Numbered from the stretch's first letter, positions 27,609-36,161 are shown. The stretch is DNA of 64,000 nucleotides from Candidatus Omnitrophota bacterium (GCA_020632495.1 JACKFL010000005.1:124001-188000), one strand, 5' to 3'. The notes: a model not told the origin generated them from the letters alone. Program-made: numbers and translations.

Positions 27609-27857
27609 TTATCGCCGGGCCGCGCCCGTCGTCAGCAACCCCATAAACCGTGCCCGCTTAACCGCTACGGCGATATTACGCTGTTCCTTCGCCGTTACGC
27701 CGGTAATCCGGCGCGGGATCAACTTACCGCGCTCATTTACGTACTTCTGAATGAGTGACAGGTTTTTGTAATCGATCACCGCCTCTTTGGGCAACACGTA
27801 CTTGGCCGAAATCTTTCCGCGGCCGCTGAACTTTCTTCTTTTTCGGTATGCCGTCAT
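27609..27857 (-). CDS. rpsR: 30S ribosomal protein bS18
   Basis: 82 residues with the family core YKNLSLIQKYVNERGKLIPRRITGVTAKEQRNIAVAVKRARFMGLL. No zinc-type cysteines, so this is a C-minus form. It lies between ssb (14 bases upstream) and rplI. Confidence 0.97.
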   Translation of the reverse strand: MTAYRKRRKFSGRGKISAKYVLPKEAVIDYKNLSLIQKYVNERGKLIPRRITGVTAKEQRNIAVAVKRARFMGLLTTGAARR

Positions 27858-27871
27858 TGATACTCTCCGTA

Positions 27872-28318
27872 TTAATCGTCCCAGATAATGTCTTCAGGTT
27901 TTATAGCATCGCTTTGATGACTTCCCACATCCACCATTTCAGTGTCGGCGTCATCGTCGTGAGATTTACCCTTGCCGGAACCGTTGCTGTAGGTTCCCAA
28001 GAATTGGACGCGTTCCGCCCGTACGTCGATCGCGCTCCGTTTTTGTCCGTCGGTGGTTTCCCAAAAGCGTGACTGAAGAACGCCTTCCACGAATACGGGG
28101 CGTCCCTTGGTCAAATATTGGCAGCAGGCCTCGGCCTGTTTGTCCCACACCGTAACGGTCAGGAAGCAGACCTCTTCCTTCAGTTCACCGGAGCTGTCTT
28201 TAAAACGGCGATTGACAGCGATCCCCAAATTCGCTACGGCTGTCCCGCCGGGCGTATATCTCAATTCAGGATCACGTGTCAGGTTTCCAATCAGGAATAC
28301 TTTGTTGAGGTTCGCCAT
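27872..28318 (-). CDS. ssb: Single-stranded DNA-binding protein
   Basis: 148 residues. OB-fold (1-110) beginning NKVFLIGNLTRDPELRYTPGGTAVANLGIAVNR, then an acidic flexible tail ending DAIKPEDIIWDD. The usual terminal DDIPF tip is replaced by an EDIIWDD-type acidic end with an aromatic residue. A strong AAGGAG ribosome-binding site sits 6 bases before the ATG. In the 73-base gap upstream a perfect CCTCGG/CCGAGG hairpin is visible (28370-28383). Confidence 0.95.
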   Translation of the reverse strand: MANLNKVFLIGNLTRDPELRYTPGGTAVANLGIAVNRRFKDSSGELKEEVCFLTVTVWDKQAEACCQYLTKGRPVFVEGVLQSRFWETTDGQKRSAIDVRAERVQFLGTYSNGSGKGKSHDDDADTEMVDVGSHQSDAIKPEDIIWDD

Positions 28319-28391
28319 GTATATCTCCTTACTGATCAGGTAAAGCTGTTAATATTACGGGATTGCCTGTCCTCGGAACCGAGGGGAGGGC

Positions 28392-28727
28392 TTACACCTG
28401 TGCCGCTTCTTTACTGGCAAACGCTTCGACTTCAAGGATCAGGTAACGCAGGAGTTGTTCCTTGAGTCTCATCTCACCCCGGATACTGGCGACAGACGCC
28501 TTGGGGGCCTCGAAATTGATCAGGTAGTAGGTGCCTTCCGTCTTTTTCTTGATCTCGAAAGATAACTTCTGTTTCTCGAACCAGATTTGTGTGTTGACGA
28601 TGTTCCCTTTGGCCTTGGTGACGGTATCGCAAACATCTTTGACGATTGCATCCTTGTCATCCTGGGACAAATGGGCGTCAACGATCGCCATGAGTTCGTA
28701 CTTGTTCGCTGAATTACTTTGTTCCAT
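28392..28727 (-). CDS. rpsF: 30S ribosomal protein bS6
   Basis: 111 residues with YELMAIVDAHLSQDDKDAIVKDV and TEGTYYLINFEAPKASVASI, matching bS6 (ferredoxin-like fold) that pairs with bS18, encoded two genes downstream. It overlaps the end of pth by 14 bases. Confidence 0.95.
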   Translation of the reverse strand: MEQSNSANKYELMAIVDAHLSQDDKDAIVKDVCDTVTKAKGNIVNTQIWFEKQKLSFEIKKKTEGTYYLINFEAPKASVASIRGEMRLKEQLLRYLILEVEAFASKEAAQV

Positions 28728-29298
28728 TTTCCTTCCTTTGGTTGAATTGATCCATTGCCTTCTCGATTCCTTCTTTCAGCCAGACACCGCAACATTCCGT
28801 TGCTTCTTTTATGAAATTCGGAAGTTCTTCTTTTTCCCGTGCGTCGAATTCACCGAGGACAAAGTCCACGTTTTCATCTCCGCTTGCCGGCCGCCCGATT
28901 CCCATGCGCAGCCGTGAAAACTCCTTGCTGTTCAACTGGGAGATGATCGACTTCAATCCGTTATTACCGCCGTCGCTGCCGTTGGGCCTCAGCCGCATGC
29001 GGTTGTAAGGCAGGTTTAAATCGTCACAAACCACCAACAACGAGGTGTTGGCGGCGCCGTAATGGGCAAGCGCCTGCCGGACGGCGTATCCGGATTTGTT
29101 CATATAGGTCAGCGGCATCAGCAGACTGAACGGATGACCGTCCCATTTACCCTCCGCCGTTAACCCGTTTGTAAAAGAACTTTTGCGTAATTTCAAATTA
29201 TGCTGCTCGGCCAGACGGGTAACCGTCAAGAAGCCGAGGTTGTGGCGCGTGAACTCGTATTCGCCACCGGGATTGCCTAGTCCCGCGATGATTTTCAT
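28714..29298 (-). CDS. pth: Peptidyl-tRNA hydrolase
   Basis: Releases peptides from stalled peptidyl-tRNAs. I start at ATG 29298 because MKIIAGLGNPGGEY is the family N-terminus; a TTG at 29340 could add 14 residues (LFFRKKEPASQAN) and lies closer to rplY. The catalytic histidine is in FTRHNLGF; NKSG and DDLNLPYNRMRLRPNGSDGGNNGLKSI are the other active-site segments. Length 194 residues. The spoVG-glmU-prs-ctc-pth order equals that of Bacillus. Confidence 0.94.
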   Translation of the reverse strand: MKIIAGLGNPGGEYEFTRHNLGFLTVTRLAEQHNLKLRKSSFTNGLTAEGKWDGHPFSLLMPLTYMNKSGYAVRQALAHYGAANTSLLVVCDDLNLPYNRMRLRPNGSDGGNNGLKSIISQLNSKEFSRLRMGIGRPASGDENVDFVLGEFDAREKEELPNFIKEATECCGVWLKEGIEKAMDQFNQRKENGTK

Positions 29299-29346
29299 GT
29301 TGGCCTGGCTGGCCGGTTCTTTCTTGCGAAAGAAGAGCAAGGCACG

Positions 29347-30027
29347 TTACTCTTTTTTGGAATCTGGTTTCGATTCCGCTTTGCTTTCGGATTTTTCCTT
29401 GGTGACTTCCGGTTCGGTAACTTCTCCACCTTCCGCCGAGATTTCATCTTCCGACTTCATCGGAGGCACGACCGAGGCGACCATGGTTTCCGGGTCCATT
29501 TTGGTCGTAACCTTTGCCGGGAGCTTGATGTCGCTGACGTGAATCGCGTCCCCGATCTCAAGGTGGCTGACGTCGACCTCGATCTTTTCCGGAATGTTGG
29601 TCGGCAAACAGACGATTTCCAGATCATGCAGTGGCTGATCGAGCGATCCCCCGTCGCGTTTGACGCCGATGGCTTCGCCCACACAGATCACCTGAACCTC
29701 GATCTCCAGCTCTTCCTTAAGGTTGATCCGTTGAAAATCCAGATGCAGCAGGGATTCCGCCACGGGGTGAAGCTGTTCTTCCTTGACGATCGCCGCGTAG
29801 TCGCGCAGCTTCTTGTCCCCGTCCATGACATTCAGGTGGAACACCACACTTTGTCCGGCATGTGCGCGCATAATCTTTTCGTAGGTACGGCGGTCCACTT
29901 TGATCGATGTCGGTTCCTTCTCTTCGCCATAGACGATCGCCGGGACGAAATCTTCCCGCCGAACCGCCTTCACATTCCGCCGTCCGGTTTCGTTTCTGAG
30001 TTGTACGTCTAACTGAATTTCTTCCAT
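29347..30027 (-). CDS. rplY: 50S ribosomal protein bL25, CTC/TL5 form
   Basis: 226 residues. An N-terminal L25 5S-rRNA-binding domain (1-95) is followed by the TL5/CTC beta-domain (100-185) and an acidic-basic low-complexity tail (EVTKEKSESKAESKPDSKKE region). In Bacillus the homologue Ctc is a general stress protein located between prs and pth as here. Confidence 0.94.
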   Translation of the reverse strand: MEEIQLDVQLRNETGRRNVKAVRREDFVPAIVYGEEKEPTSIKVDRRTYEKIMRAHAGQSVVFHLNVMDGDKKLRDYAAIVKEEQLHPVAESLLHLDFQRINLKEELEIEVQVICVGEAIGVKRDGGSLDQPLHDLEIVCLPTNIPEKIEVDVSHLEIGDAIHVSDIKLPAKVTTKMDPETMVASVVPPMKSEDEISAEGGEVTEPEVTKEKSESKAESKPDSKKE

Positions 30028-30045
30028 CGTTCCTCTACCCCTTGT

Positions 30046-30999
30046 TTATCGCGTGGTTTCATCGAACAAGCAACTGATCGATTCTTCGTTATGTATTCTC
30101 TGGATCGCCTCGGCCAGCAAAGAGGCGATGGTAACTTGCTTGATGCTCTTGACTTTGCGCGCCTTCGCCGACAACGGAATACTGTCGGTGGTGACGAGCT
30201 CTTTCAATTCCTTGCAATTCTTGATCCGGTCGGCCGCGGGCCCGGACAATATGCCGTGACTGATGGCCGCGTACACATCCTTGACGCCTTTCTTCTTCAG
30301 CACGTCGATGGCCTCGACCAGCGACCCCGCGGTGGCGACGATATCGTCGACGAGAATGACGTTCTTGCCCTTAACGTTACCCAAGATGTGCATCACCTCG
30401 GTTTTGTCCGGGGACATGCGCCGCTTGTCGACGATCGCCAGGCCGGCCTTGAGCCGCTTGGCATACGCGCGCGCCATCTTGATCCCGCCCACATCCGGTG
30501 AAACGACCACGAGATTCTTGAGCTTTTTCTCGCTGAAATAATCGCACAGCGTGTTGATGGCATACAGGTGATCGACCGGTATGTCGAAAAATCCCTGGAT
30601 CTGGTTCGCGTGCAGGTCCATGGTCAGCACGCGCTTGGCCCCGGCCGCCACAATCAGATTGGCGACCAGCTTGGCCGTAATAGGTACCCGCGGCGCGTCC
30701 TTGCGGTCCTGCCGCGCGTAACCGTAATACGGGAGAACCGCTGTGACACGTTTGGCGGACGCCCGGCGCACCGCGTCGACCATAATCAGCAGTTCCATCA
30801 AATTGTCATTGGTAGGCGGGCAGGTGGGCTGGACGATAAATACGTCCTTGCCCCGGATATTCTCCTCGATCGCGACCCGGATCTCCCCTTCGCTAAACCG
30901 CCCCACCGTCATTTTGGTGGGACTGATATCCAAATGCTTGCAGATGCCTTTGGCCAGCGGCACATTGGCGTTTCCGTACAAGATGGCTAAACCGTTCAT
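30046..30999 (-). CDS. prs: Ribose-phosphate pyrophosphokinase
   Basis: Makes PRPP for nucleotide, histidine and tryptophan synthesis. 317 residues, with VVSPDVGGIKMARAYAKRL and the PRPP-binding loop VILVDDIVATAGSL. Class I type with the expected N-terminal GNANVPLAKGICKHLDI. It overlaps the end of glmU by 4 bases. hisG, which consumes PRPP, is at 35.0 kb. Confidence 0.97.
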   Translation of the reverse strand: MNGLAILYGNANVPLAKGICKHLDISPTKMTVGRFSEGEIRVAIEENIRGKDVFIVQPTCPPTNDNLMELLIMVDAVRRASAKRVTAVLPYYGYARQDRKDAPRVPITAKLVANLIVAAGAKRVLTMDLHANQIQGFFDIPVDHLYAINTLCDYFSEKKLKNLVVVSPDVGGIKMARAYAKRLKAGLAIVDKRRMSPDKTEVMHILGNVKGKNVILVDDIVATAGSLVEAIDVLKKKGVKDVYAAISHGILSGPAADRIKNCKELKELVTTDSIPLSAKARKVKSIKQVTIASLLAEAIQRIHNEESISCLFDETTR

Positions 31000-32255
31000 T
31001 GACTCCTTGCTTTCTTAATCACCCGGGCCGGTGTTCCGACCACCGTCGCTCCGTCGGGTATGGTTGACCGGACGACCACGCTCGCGGCCCCGATCACCGC
31101 TTTTTTCCCGACCTTCACCGGGGCGACCAATATCGCGTCCGATCCGATAAACGCACCGTCGCCGATTTTGGTCGGATGCTTTTCCGCCCCGTCATAATTC
31201 GCGGTTACCGTCCCGGCTCCGATGTTGGCGTTGGCGCCGACGGTAGCATCGCCCAGAAATCCGAAGTGTTTCATCAGTGTCGCGCGGCCGATTTTAGTCC
31301 GGGATACCTCGGTGAAATTGCCGACCTCGACGTCATCCCCGATCCGGCTGCCCGGCCTGATCCGCGCGAACGGGCCGATCAAACACCCGCTGCCAATGCG
31401 CACATTGTTCTCAATGACAGAAAACGGCCGGACTACGGTATCCCGGCCGATCTTCACATCCGCATCGATATGCGTGGAGGCGGGATCGACGATGGTGACG
31501 CCCGCGAGCATCAGCCTGTCGAGGATCCGCCGGCGGATGATTTCCTGCGACTGGGCCAGATCGATCCGGCTGTTGACGCCCAGCGCTTCCTTAAAATTTT
31601 CGGTGGCGACCGTTTCCACGGTCTGTCCGTCCTGCGTGAATATCTCGATGATATCCGTGAGGTAAAATTCTTTCTTGGCCTTGTTCTGCCGAACCTTGTC
31701 CAGCGCCGCGAAAAGCGCCGGGGCATTGATGCAATAAACGCCGGAATTGATCTCGGCGATCTGGCGTTCGAATCCGACGGCGTCCTTGTCCTCGCGGATC
31801 GCGACCGCTTTGCCGTCCATGTCGCGGATGACCCGGCCGTATCCCTGAGGGTCATGAACAACGGCCGTCAGGAAGGTGCAGACGGCCTGGGATCCGCGGT
31901 GTTTTTTGACCAGCGCGCGGACGGTTTCCTTGGTCAGCAACGGCGTATCGCCGCATAAAATCAAAACGTCACCCTTAAACGACTTGAGGTGACTGGAGGT
32001 GGTCTTGACGGCGTCGGCCGTGCCTAATAGCTTTTTCTGTTCGAGCGTGACAACTTCGGGAGGAAGCTGTTCGCGGACCGCCGTGATCATGTGACCCAGG
32101 ACGACAATCAATTCCTTGGAACCGGCGGCCTTGGCCACGTCGAGAACGTACTCGATCATCGGCTTACCGCAGACCGGATGCAAAACTTTAGGGACAGCGG
32201 ATTTCATTCGCGTCCCTTTTCCTGCGGCCAAAATGATTGTCTTCAGGTCTGTCAT
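30996..32255 (-). CDS. glmU: Bifunctional GlcNAc-1-P uridylyltransferase / GlcN-1-P acetyltransferase
   Basis: Makes UDP-GlcNAc, precursor of both peptidoglycan and the lipid A enzymes encoded at 18-23 kb. The N-terminal pyrophosphorylase domain has LAAGKGTRMKSAVPKVLHPV (residues 10-29); the C-terminal left-handed beta-helix acetyltransferase has FAEV-like GNFTEVSRTKIG and GAGTVTANYDGAEKHPTKIG. At 419 residues it is a little shorter than the usual 450-460, the missing part being the extreme C-terminal tail. It follows tRNA-Gln by 60 bases. Confidence 0.95.
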   Translation of the reverse strand: MTDLKTIILAAGKGTRMKSAVPKVLHPVCGKPMIEYVLDVAKAAGSKELIVVLGHMITAVREQLPPEVVTLEQKKLLGTADAVKTTSSHLKSFKGDVLILCGDTPLLTKETVRALVKKHRGSQAVCTFLTAVVHDPQGYGRVIRDMDGKAVAIREDKDAVGFERQIAEINSGVYCINAPALFAALDKVRQNKAKKEFYLTDIIEIFTQDGQTVETVATENFKEALGVNSRIDLAQSQEIIRRRILDRLMLAGVTIVDPASTHIDADVKIGRDTVVRPFSVIENNVRIGSGCLIGPFARIRPGSRIGDDVEVGNFTEVSRTKIGRATLMKHFGFLGDATVGANANIGAGTVTANYDGAEKHPTKIGDGAFIGSDAILVAPVKVGKKAVIGAASVVVRSTIPDGATVVGTPARVIKKARSQ

Positions 32256-32315
32256 GTTCGTCTCAAAGAAATCCTGTCAGTTCAACTGCTGCGTCTGGTC
32301 GTCGCTACAAAAGTA

Positions 32316-32387
32316 CTGCCCAGCCAGGACTCGAACCTGGAAAAGCAGATCCAAATTCTGCTGTGTTGCCAATTACACCACCGGGCA
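32316..32387 (-). tRNA. tRNA-Gln (TTG)
   Basis: 72-base cloverleaf on the minus strand. Acceptor arms TGCCCGG and CTGGGCA pair with one G-T; discriminator base G; no encoded CCA. The anticodon arm GCAGA-ATTTGGA-TCTGC puts TTG at 32354-32352. The T arm is CCAGG-TTCGAGT-CCTGG. It sits between spoVG and glmU, so it is probably processed from the operon transcript. Confidence 0.96.
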
Positions 32388-32424
32388 ATAGATCTTTTTA
32401 AATTCGGTAATTGCGGCTGGGTCT

Positions 32425-32844
32425 TCAGGAAGCCTCGCCAATGGAACTATATTCACTTCGATGCTCTGCCGTAATCTCCCGCTCATACGCTTGTAGGATT
32501 TGGGACTGAAGATAATCACGAAACTGCTGGGTTATCGGATGCGCGATATCCCTGTGTTCGGATTTGGCATCAGATCTGTCGTCGGTATCGAAATCTTGAG
32601 TGGCGCCACGGATCGCGGTGCCGCATTGATTACAGAATTTGCTGCCCACCTCGTTTTTGAATCCGCATTTCTGACAAGCGGATTTCAGTTTACGTGAAGG
32701 CATGGCGATAAAGAGGCCACTGGATCCCTGGATGATCTTGATATTGCGCACCACAAAGGAATTGTCGAACGTCACGGTCGTGTAAGCTTTTAACTTCTTG
32801 TCTGGCCCTTCTTTTGGAAATACCCGTATTTCTGTAATCTCCAT
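32425..32844 (-). CDS. spoVG: SpoVG family regulator with inserted zinc ribbon
   Basis: Nucleic-acid-binding regulator, 139 residues. I start at ATG 32844 (MEITEIRVFP), preceded by AAGGGAGTGAAA; the longer frame would run into ispE. The SpoVG core is split: FVVRNIKIIQGSSGLFIAMPSRK (about 28-50), then an insert of about 45 residues with CQKCGFKNEVGSKFCNQCG (two CxxC knuckles) and an acidic linker, then HRDIAHPITQQFRDYLQSQILQAYE. From memory, similar inserts occur in some PVC bacteria. In Bacillus and Listeria SpoVG binds nucleic acid and is needed for stress or developmental control; no sporulation genes are seen here. Confidence 0.92.
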   Translation of the reverse strand: MEITEIRVFPKEGPDKKLKAYTTVTFDNSFVVRNIKIIQGSSGLFIAMPSRKLKSACQKCGFKNEVGSKFCNQCGTAIRGATQDFDTDDRSDAKSEHRDIAHPITQQFRDYLQSQILQAYEREITAEHRSEYSSIGEAS

Positions 32845-32887
32845 TTTCACTCCTTCCCTTACGCGGGTTACTGGCACCGGCGAAGAA

Positions 32888-33793
32888 TCATAGAGTCCGT
32901 ACGACAAATACCTGAGAATAACGCGACGCTAAGTGGGCTTGTATTTGCTTGGCTGCTTGTTGGGAATCCGTCAACCCGTACACGCTCGGGCCGCTACCGG
33001 AAACGGTAACACCCTGCGCGCCCAAGGACTTGAGTCTCTCTTTTAGTTTATTGATCTTGGGACAAATCTGTACAACAACTTTCTCCAAGTCGTTATATAA
33101 CAAAGAACTAATCGTTGCAACGTCACTTTTGGGTAAGTGGTGAAGAAGAATATTAGCATTATCATCTATATTTGTCAACATATTCCTCCCCCCCCGGGAA
33201 GTCCCTGTCCGCGACCGGCCGTTTTTCGGTATCTTTATGTGCCCGTACACTTTGGGAGTATACATTTTGATCTTGGGAACCACCAAAATGTGCCACAATC
33301 GGCGCCCGATCGGGAGGGTTTCGATGCAGTCTCCGCGGCCCGTTCCCAGGCCCCAACTGGCGTCGTAAAGAAAGAACGGAACGTCGCTGCCGATGCGCCG
33401 GCCGACATCCACCATCTCATCCCGGGACATTTTCAGCCCCCACAAACGGTTCAGGCCGGTGATGGCGGCGGCGGCATTGGTCGAGCCGCCGGCCAGGCCG
33501 GCCGCCACCGGGATGACTTTGGCTATGGCGATGTCCACCCCCGCGGTGATGCGGTACTCCTTCCGGATAATCTCGGCGGTGCGGTAGACCAGATTTTTGG
33601 GGCCCGTGGGGACGTGCGGATGGTCGCAGGTGATGGTAATCCGGCCGCTGCGGTTGGTCTTGAAGCTCAACCGGTCGACCAGATTGATGCGTTCGAACAC
33701 GGTGACGATGTCGTGAAACCCGTCGGGACGTTTGTCGATGACTTTGAGATAAAGATTAACTTTGGCAGGGGCTTTGACGGAGATCTGGGGCAT
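32888..33793 (-). CDS. ispE: 4-diphosphocytidyl-2-C-methyl-D-erythritol kinase
   Basis: GHMP kinase of the MEP isoprenoid pathway, 301 residues. APAKVNLYLKV at the N-terminus, the ATP loop PVAAGLAGGSTNAAAAI (about 94-110), and the C-terminal GAQGVTVSGSGPSVYGL are diagnostic. It is the partner of ispD and ispF at 5.6-6.8 kb. It starts 8 bases downstream of the TPR gene and precedes spoVG as in Bacillus. Confidence 0.96.
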   Translation of the reverse strand: MPQISVKAPAKVNLYLKVIDKRPDGFHDIVTVFERINLVDRLSFKTNRSGRITITCDHPHVPTGPKNLVYRTAEIIRKEYRITAGVDIAIAKVIPVAAGLAGGSTNAAAAITGLNRLWGLKMSRDEMVDVGRRIGSDVPFFLYDASWGLGTGRGDCIETLPIGRRLWHILVVPKIKMYTPKVYGHIKIPKNGRSRTGTSRGGRNMLTNIDDNANILLHHLPKSDVATISSLLYNDLEKVVVQICPKINKLKERLKSLGAQGVTVSGSGPSVYGLTDSQQAAKQIQAHLASRYSQVFVVRTL

Positions 33794-33801
33794 TGCGCGG
33801 A

Positions 33802-34830
33802 TTACTGAGAGTCAACCTCGGAATTTTCCTCGGTATTGCGGACCTGAATGCTCTTGGCGGCGTCGATCTTCTTGATTATGGATTTCTGGTCAGGCAACAG
33901 ATCCAGCGACAACTCCCAGTATTCGATCGCCTTCTCAAACTGATTGAGTTTGTAGTAAACGTCGCCCATATGTTCGTAGATCACCGGGTCTTTCATAACT
34001 GCATTCGCCCGCTCGAAGGCGTCCAGGGCTTCCTGGTATTTCTCGCGCTTGTAGTAAACCCACCCAAGGCTGTCCAGGTAAGCGCCGTTGTTGGGGCTTT
34101 CCTCGAGCGCCTGCAGCACCAGCGATTCGGCCTCGCCGAGATTTTGATTGCTCTCGGCGTAAATATAACCCAGCGTGTTCAGACTCCCGTCGTGATTCGG
34201 CTTGATCTTGATCGATTCCTTCAGCATCTCGATGGCCTTGCGCTGATCGTCGATTTCCAGATAGAGCGAACCGAGCAGGTAAAGCACATCGGGATTGTCC
34301 GGCTCGAGCTGCAGAATCTTCTCGAACTGCTCAATCGCATTTTTGTACTTTTTTTGGGAATAGTATAGCTGGCCGAGGTAGCCGTAGATCTCGATATTAC
34401 CGGGTTCCGCCTCGGAGAAAGTCTTGAGGATGTATTCGTACTCGTGGGCGGCGGCGTCGTAGTCTTTTTCGGTGGAATGGATCAGGGCAAGCAGATAGTG
34501 GGACTGCAGGTCATCCGGATTGTATTTGCCGACCAGCTGGAGCTCATCTTTCGCCTTGGTGAGCATGTCCAGACGGGCGTAATCCGCCCCCAAACGGAGG
34601 TGGATCAGATAGCTCGCCTCGTCGAACTGCGCGGCCATTTCGTACTCCTGAACGGCCTTGGTGGTCTGGCCGAGCAAGTCGAATACCTGGCCCATGGCGT
34701 AATGCGCCACAGCCTTATAGGTCGCGATCCGGTCCTGAAATACAAACGCGTCGGCGGTCCGCACGGGAGCGCACATCAACAAGAGTAGTCCGAAGCTGAT
34801 CGTGAGTGACTTCATTATCGCTTTTGGCAT
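33802..34830 (-). CDS. Exported tetratricopeptide-repeat protein
   Basis: 342 residues with an N-terminal signal peptide (about 1-28) and at least seven TPR units through the rest, for example YGYLGQLYYSQKKYKNAIEQFEKILQLEP split over consecutive repeats and LDSLGWVYYKREKYQEALDAFERA. A short charged tail ends NTEENSEVDSQ. The likely role is a periplasmic scaffold or adaptor; partner unknown. The AAAGGCGGG sequence before ATG 34830 can serve as ribosome-binding site. Confidence 0.85.
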   Translation of the reverse strand: MPKAIMKSLTISFGLLLLMCAPVRTADAFVFQDRIATYKAVAHYAMGQVFDLLGQTTKAVQEYEMAAQFDEASYLIHLRLGADYARLDMLTKAKDELQLVGKYNPDDLQSHYLLALIHSTEKDYDAAAHEYEYILKTFSEAEPGNIEIYGYLGQLYYSQKKYKNAIEQFEKILQLEPDNPDVLYLLGSLYLEIDDQRKAIEMLKESIKIKPNHDGSLNTLGYIYAESNQNLGEAESLVLQALEESPNNGAYLDSLGWVYYKREKYQEALDAFERANAVMKDPVIYEHMGDVYYKLNQFEKAIEYWELSLDLLPDQKSIIKKIDAAKSIQVRNTEENSEVDSQ

Positions 34831-34878
34831 GGGACCCGCCTTTGTTGATCGTGCCTGTGTTGGGATCGGAGACCGGAA

Positions 34879-34980
34879 TTACTTCCAGTCGCGTTTCTTC
34901 AGGTGTCTCAGGGACTTTCTGAGCTTTTTACGCTTATGCGTTCTGATTTTTCTTTTTTTTCTTTTCTTACCGCACGGCAT
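34879..34980 (-). CDS. 33-residue very basic ribosome-associated-type peptide
   Basis: ATG 34980 to TAA 34879 encodes 33 residues starting MPCGKKRKKRKIRTHKRKK and ending KKRDWK, with about half of positions Lys or Arg. The pattern (GKKRKK-K--THKRKKR-R) matches the short bacterial relatives of the AURKAIP1/COX24 (mS38) small-subunit ribosomal proteins, from memory. An AGGTAAGATTAAGG purine-rich stretch lies upstream. It is between hisG (22 bases) and the TPR gene (48 bases). Probably a real gene too short for usual gene callers. Confidence 0.75.
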   Translation of the reverse strand: MPCGKKRKKRKIRTHKRKKLRKSLRHLKKRDWK

Positions 34981-35001
34981 ACGTTTACCTTAATCTTACC
35001 T

Positions 35002-35877
35002 CTAGTGGATGAGTTTGTTCAATGGATATTCTATAATTCCTTCCGCCCCCGCCATCTTCAAGCGCGGGATCAGGACCCGGACGACATTCTCGCTGATGAC
35101 CGTTTCGACCGCCAGCCATTTCGGATCGCTCAAGTGCGACACGGTTGGTTCTTTAAGAGAAGGCAGCAAACTGCGGACCTTCTCGAAATTCTTCTCCAGG
35201 ATATTCATCTTCAGGCCGACCATGTTGCTGGCCGCCAGCGCGCCGTGGAGCAGCATGATAATCTGTTCCATCTTGGACCGCTTCCACTCGTCGGCGCAGG
35301 CCTCTTTGTTGGCAATGAACTGGGTGTTCGATTCGCACAGCGTTTCTACGATGCGCAGTTTGTTCGCCCGCAGACTGCTGCCGGTCTCGGTCAATTCGAC
35401 GATCGCGTCGACCAGGCCCGAGGTGACCTTAGCTTCGGTGGCCCCCCAACTAAACTCGACATCAGCCTGGACCTTGTGCTGCTTAAGATACTTCCTGGTG
35501 ATGCCGACGACTTCCGTGGCGATCTTCTTGCCGGCCAAATCTTTTACCGACTTGATCTTCGAGCTCTCCGGCACAGCCAGGACCCATCGGACCTTGTTTT
35601 CGGTCTGCTTCGAATATTGCAGTTCGGCCAGCGATTTGACCTTTGAGCCGTTTTCCAAAACCCAGTCGGCCCCGGTGATCCCGCAGTCGAGCGTGCGGTC
35701 TTCCACGTAGCGGCTCATTTCCTGGGCGCGCAACAGAACCGGTTCGATCTCGGCATCGTCAATGCTGGGAAAATACGAGCGGCTGCGTACCACAATTTTA
35801 AAGCCGGCCCGTTCGAAAATCTTTATCGTCGCGTCTTGCAGACTGCCTTTCGGCAGGCCTAATTTCAGTTTCTTCAT
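35002..35877 (-). CDS. hisG: ATP phosphoribosyltransferase, long form
   Basis: First step of histidine synthesis, joining PRPP to ATP. 291 residues: the N-terminal catalytic domains start LKLGLPKGSLQDATIKIFERAGF and include DCGITGADWV and a PRPP-loop ELTETGSSLRANKLRI; the C-terminal ~75 residues form the regulatory ferredoxin-like domain, so it does not need HisZ. It stands apart from other his genes and has its own promoter at 35925-35953. Confidence 0.95.
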   Translation of the reverse strand: MKKLKLGLPKGSLQDATIKIFERAGFKIVVRSRSYFPSIDDAEIEPVLLRAQEMSRYVEDRTLDCGITGADWVLENGSKVKSLAELQYSKQTENKVRWVLAVPESSKIKSVKDLAGKKIATEVVGITRKYLKQHKVQADVEFSWGATEAKVTSGLVDAIVELTETGSSLRANKLRIVETLCESNTQFIANKEACADEWKRSKMEQIIMLLHGALAASNMVGLKMNILEKNFEKVRSLLPSLKEPTVSHLSDPKWLAVETVISENVVRVLIPRLKMAGAEGIIEYPLNKLIH

Positions 35878-35924
35878 ATGGTTAGCGTCTTTACTTTCGT
35901 CGGTGATAGCGTAAAAAGAGCTTC

Positions 35925-35953
35925 ATTATAACTGCGGCGAATTGGCTTGTAAA
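35925..35953 (-). promoter_or_regulatory. Promoter for hisG and downstream genes
   Basis: Minus strand: TTTACA (35953-35948), 17-base spacer, TATAAT (35930-35925). A start near 35918 leaves about 40 bases of leader before hisG. It is in a 284-base intergenic space that also holds the divergent promoter at 36043-36071. Confidence 0.75.
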
Positions 35954-36042
35954 GACATTTCAACAAGACACACACCAAGTATAATATCATTGCTCTCTGC
36001 GGGCAAGCGCGGCCGGGAACCTCCCCAGGATCCGAAAATTCC

Positions 36043-36071
36043 TTGTCAAACTAGGTATTCGTGGTTATAAT
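36043..36071 (+). promoter_or_regulatory. Promoter for PpiD/SurA-like gene
   Basis: TTGTCA (36043-36048), 17-base spacer, TATAAT (36066-36071). It is divergent from the hisG promoter. The leader to ATG 36162 would be about 85 bases and ends in a GAGGAG ribosome-binding site. Confidence 0.75.
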
Positions 36072-36161
36072 CCGTGGTTAATACCTCCGGCTTCGCGCCC
36101 GCGAATGCCCCAATATATCAGAAAAACGACATTTGACAAGCATAAATATTGAGGAGCCCTC

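Noticed and set aside
36132..36137. TTGACA near the PpiD-like gene as a second -35 box
   Set aside because: No -10 box at suitable distance before the ATG at 36162; the promoter at 36043-36071 is much better.
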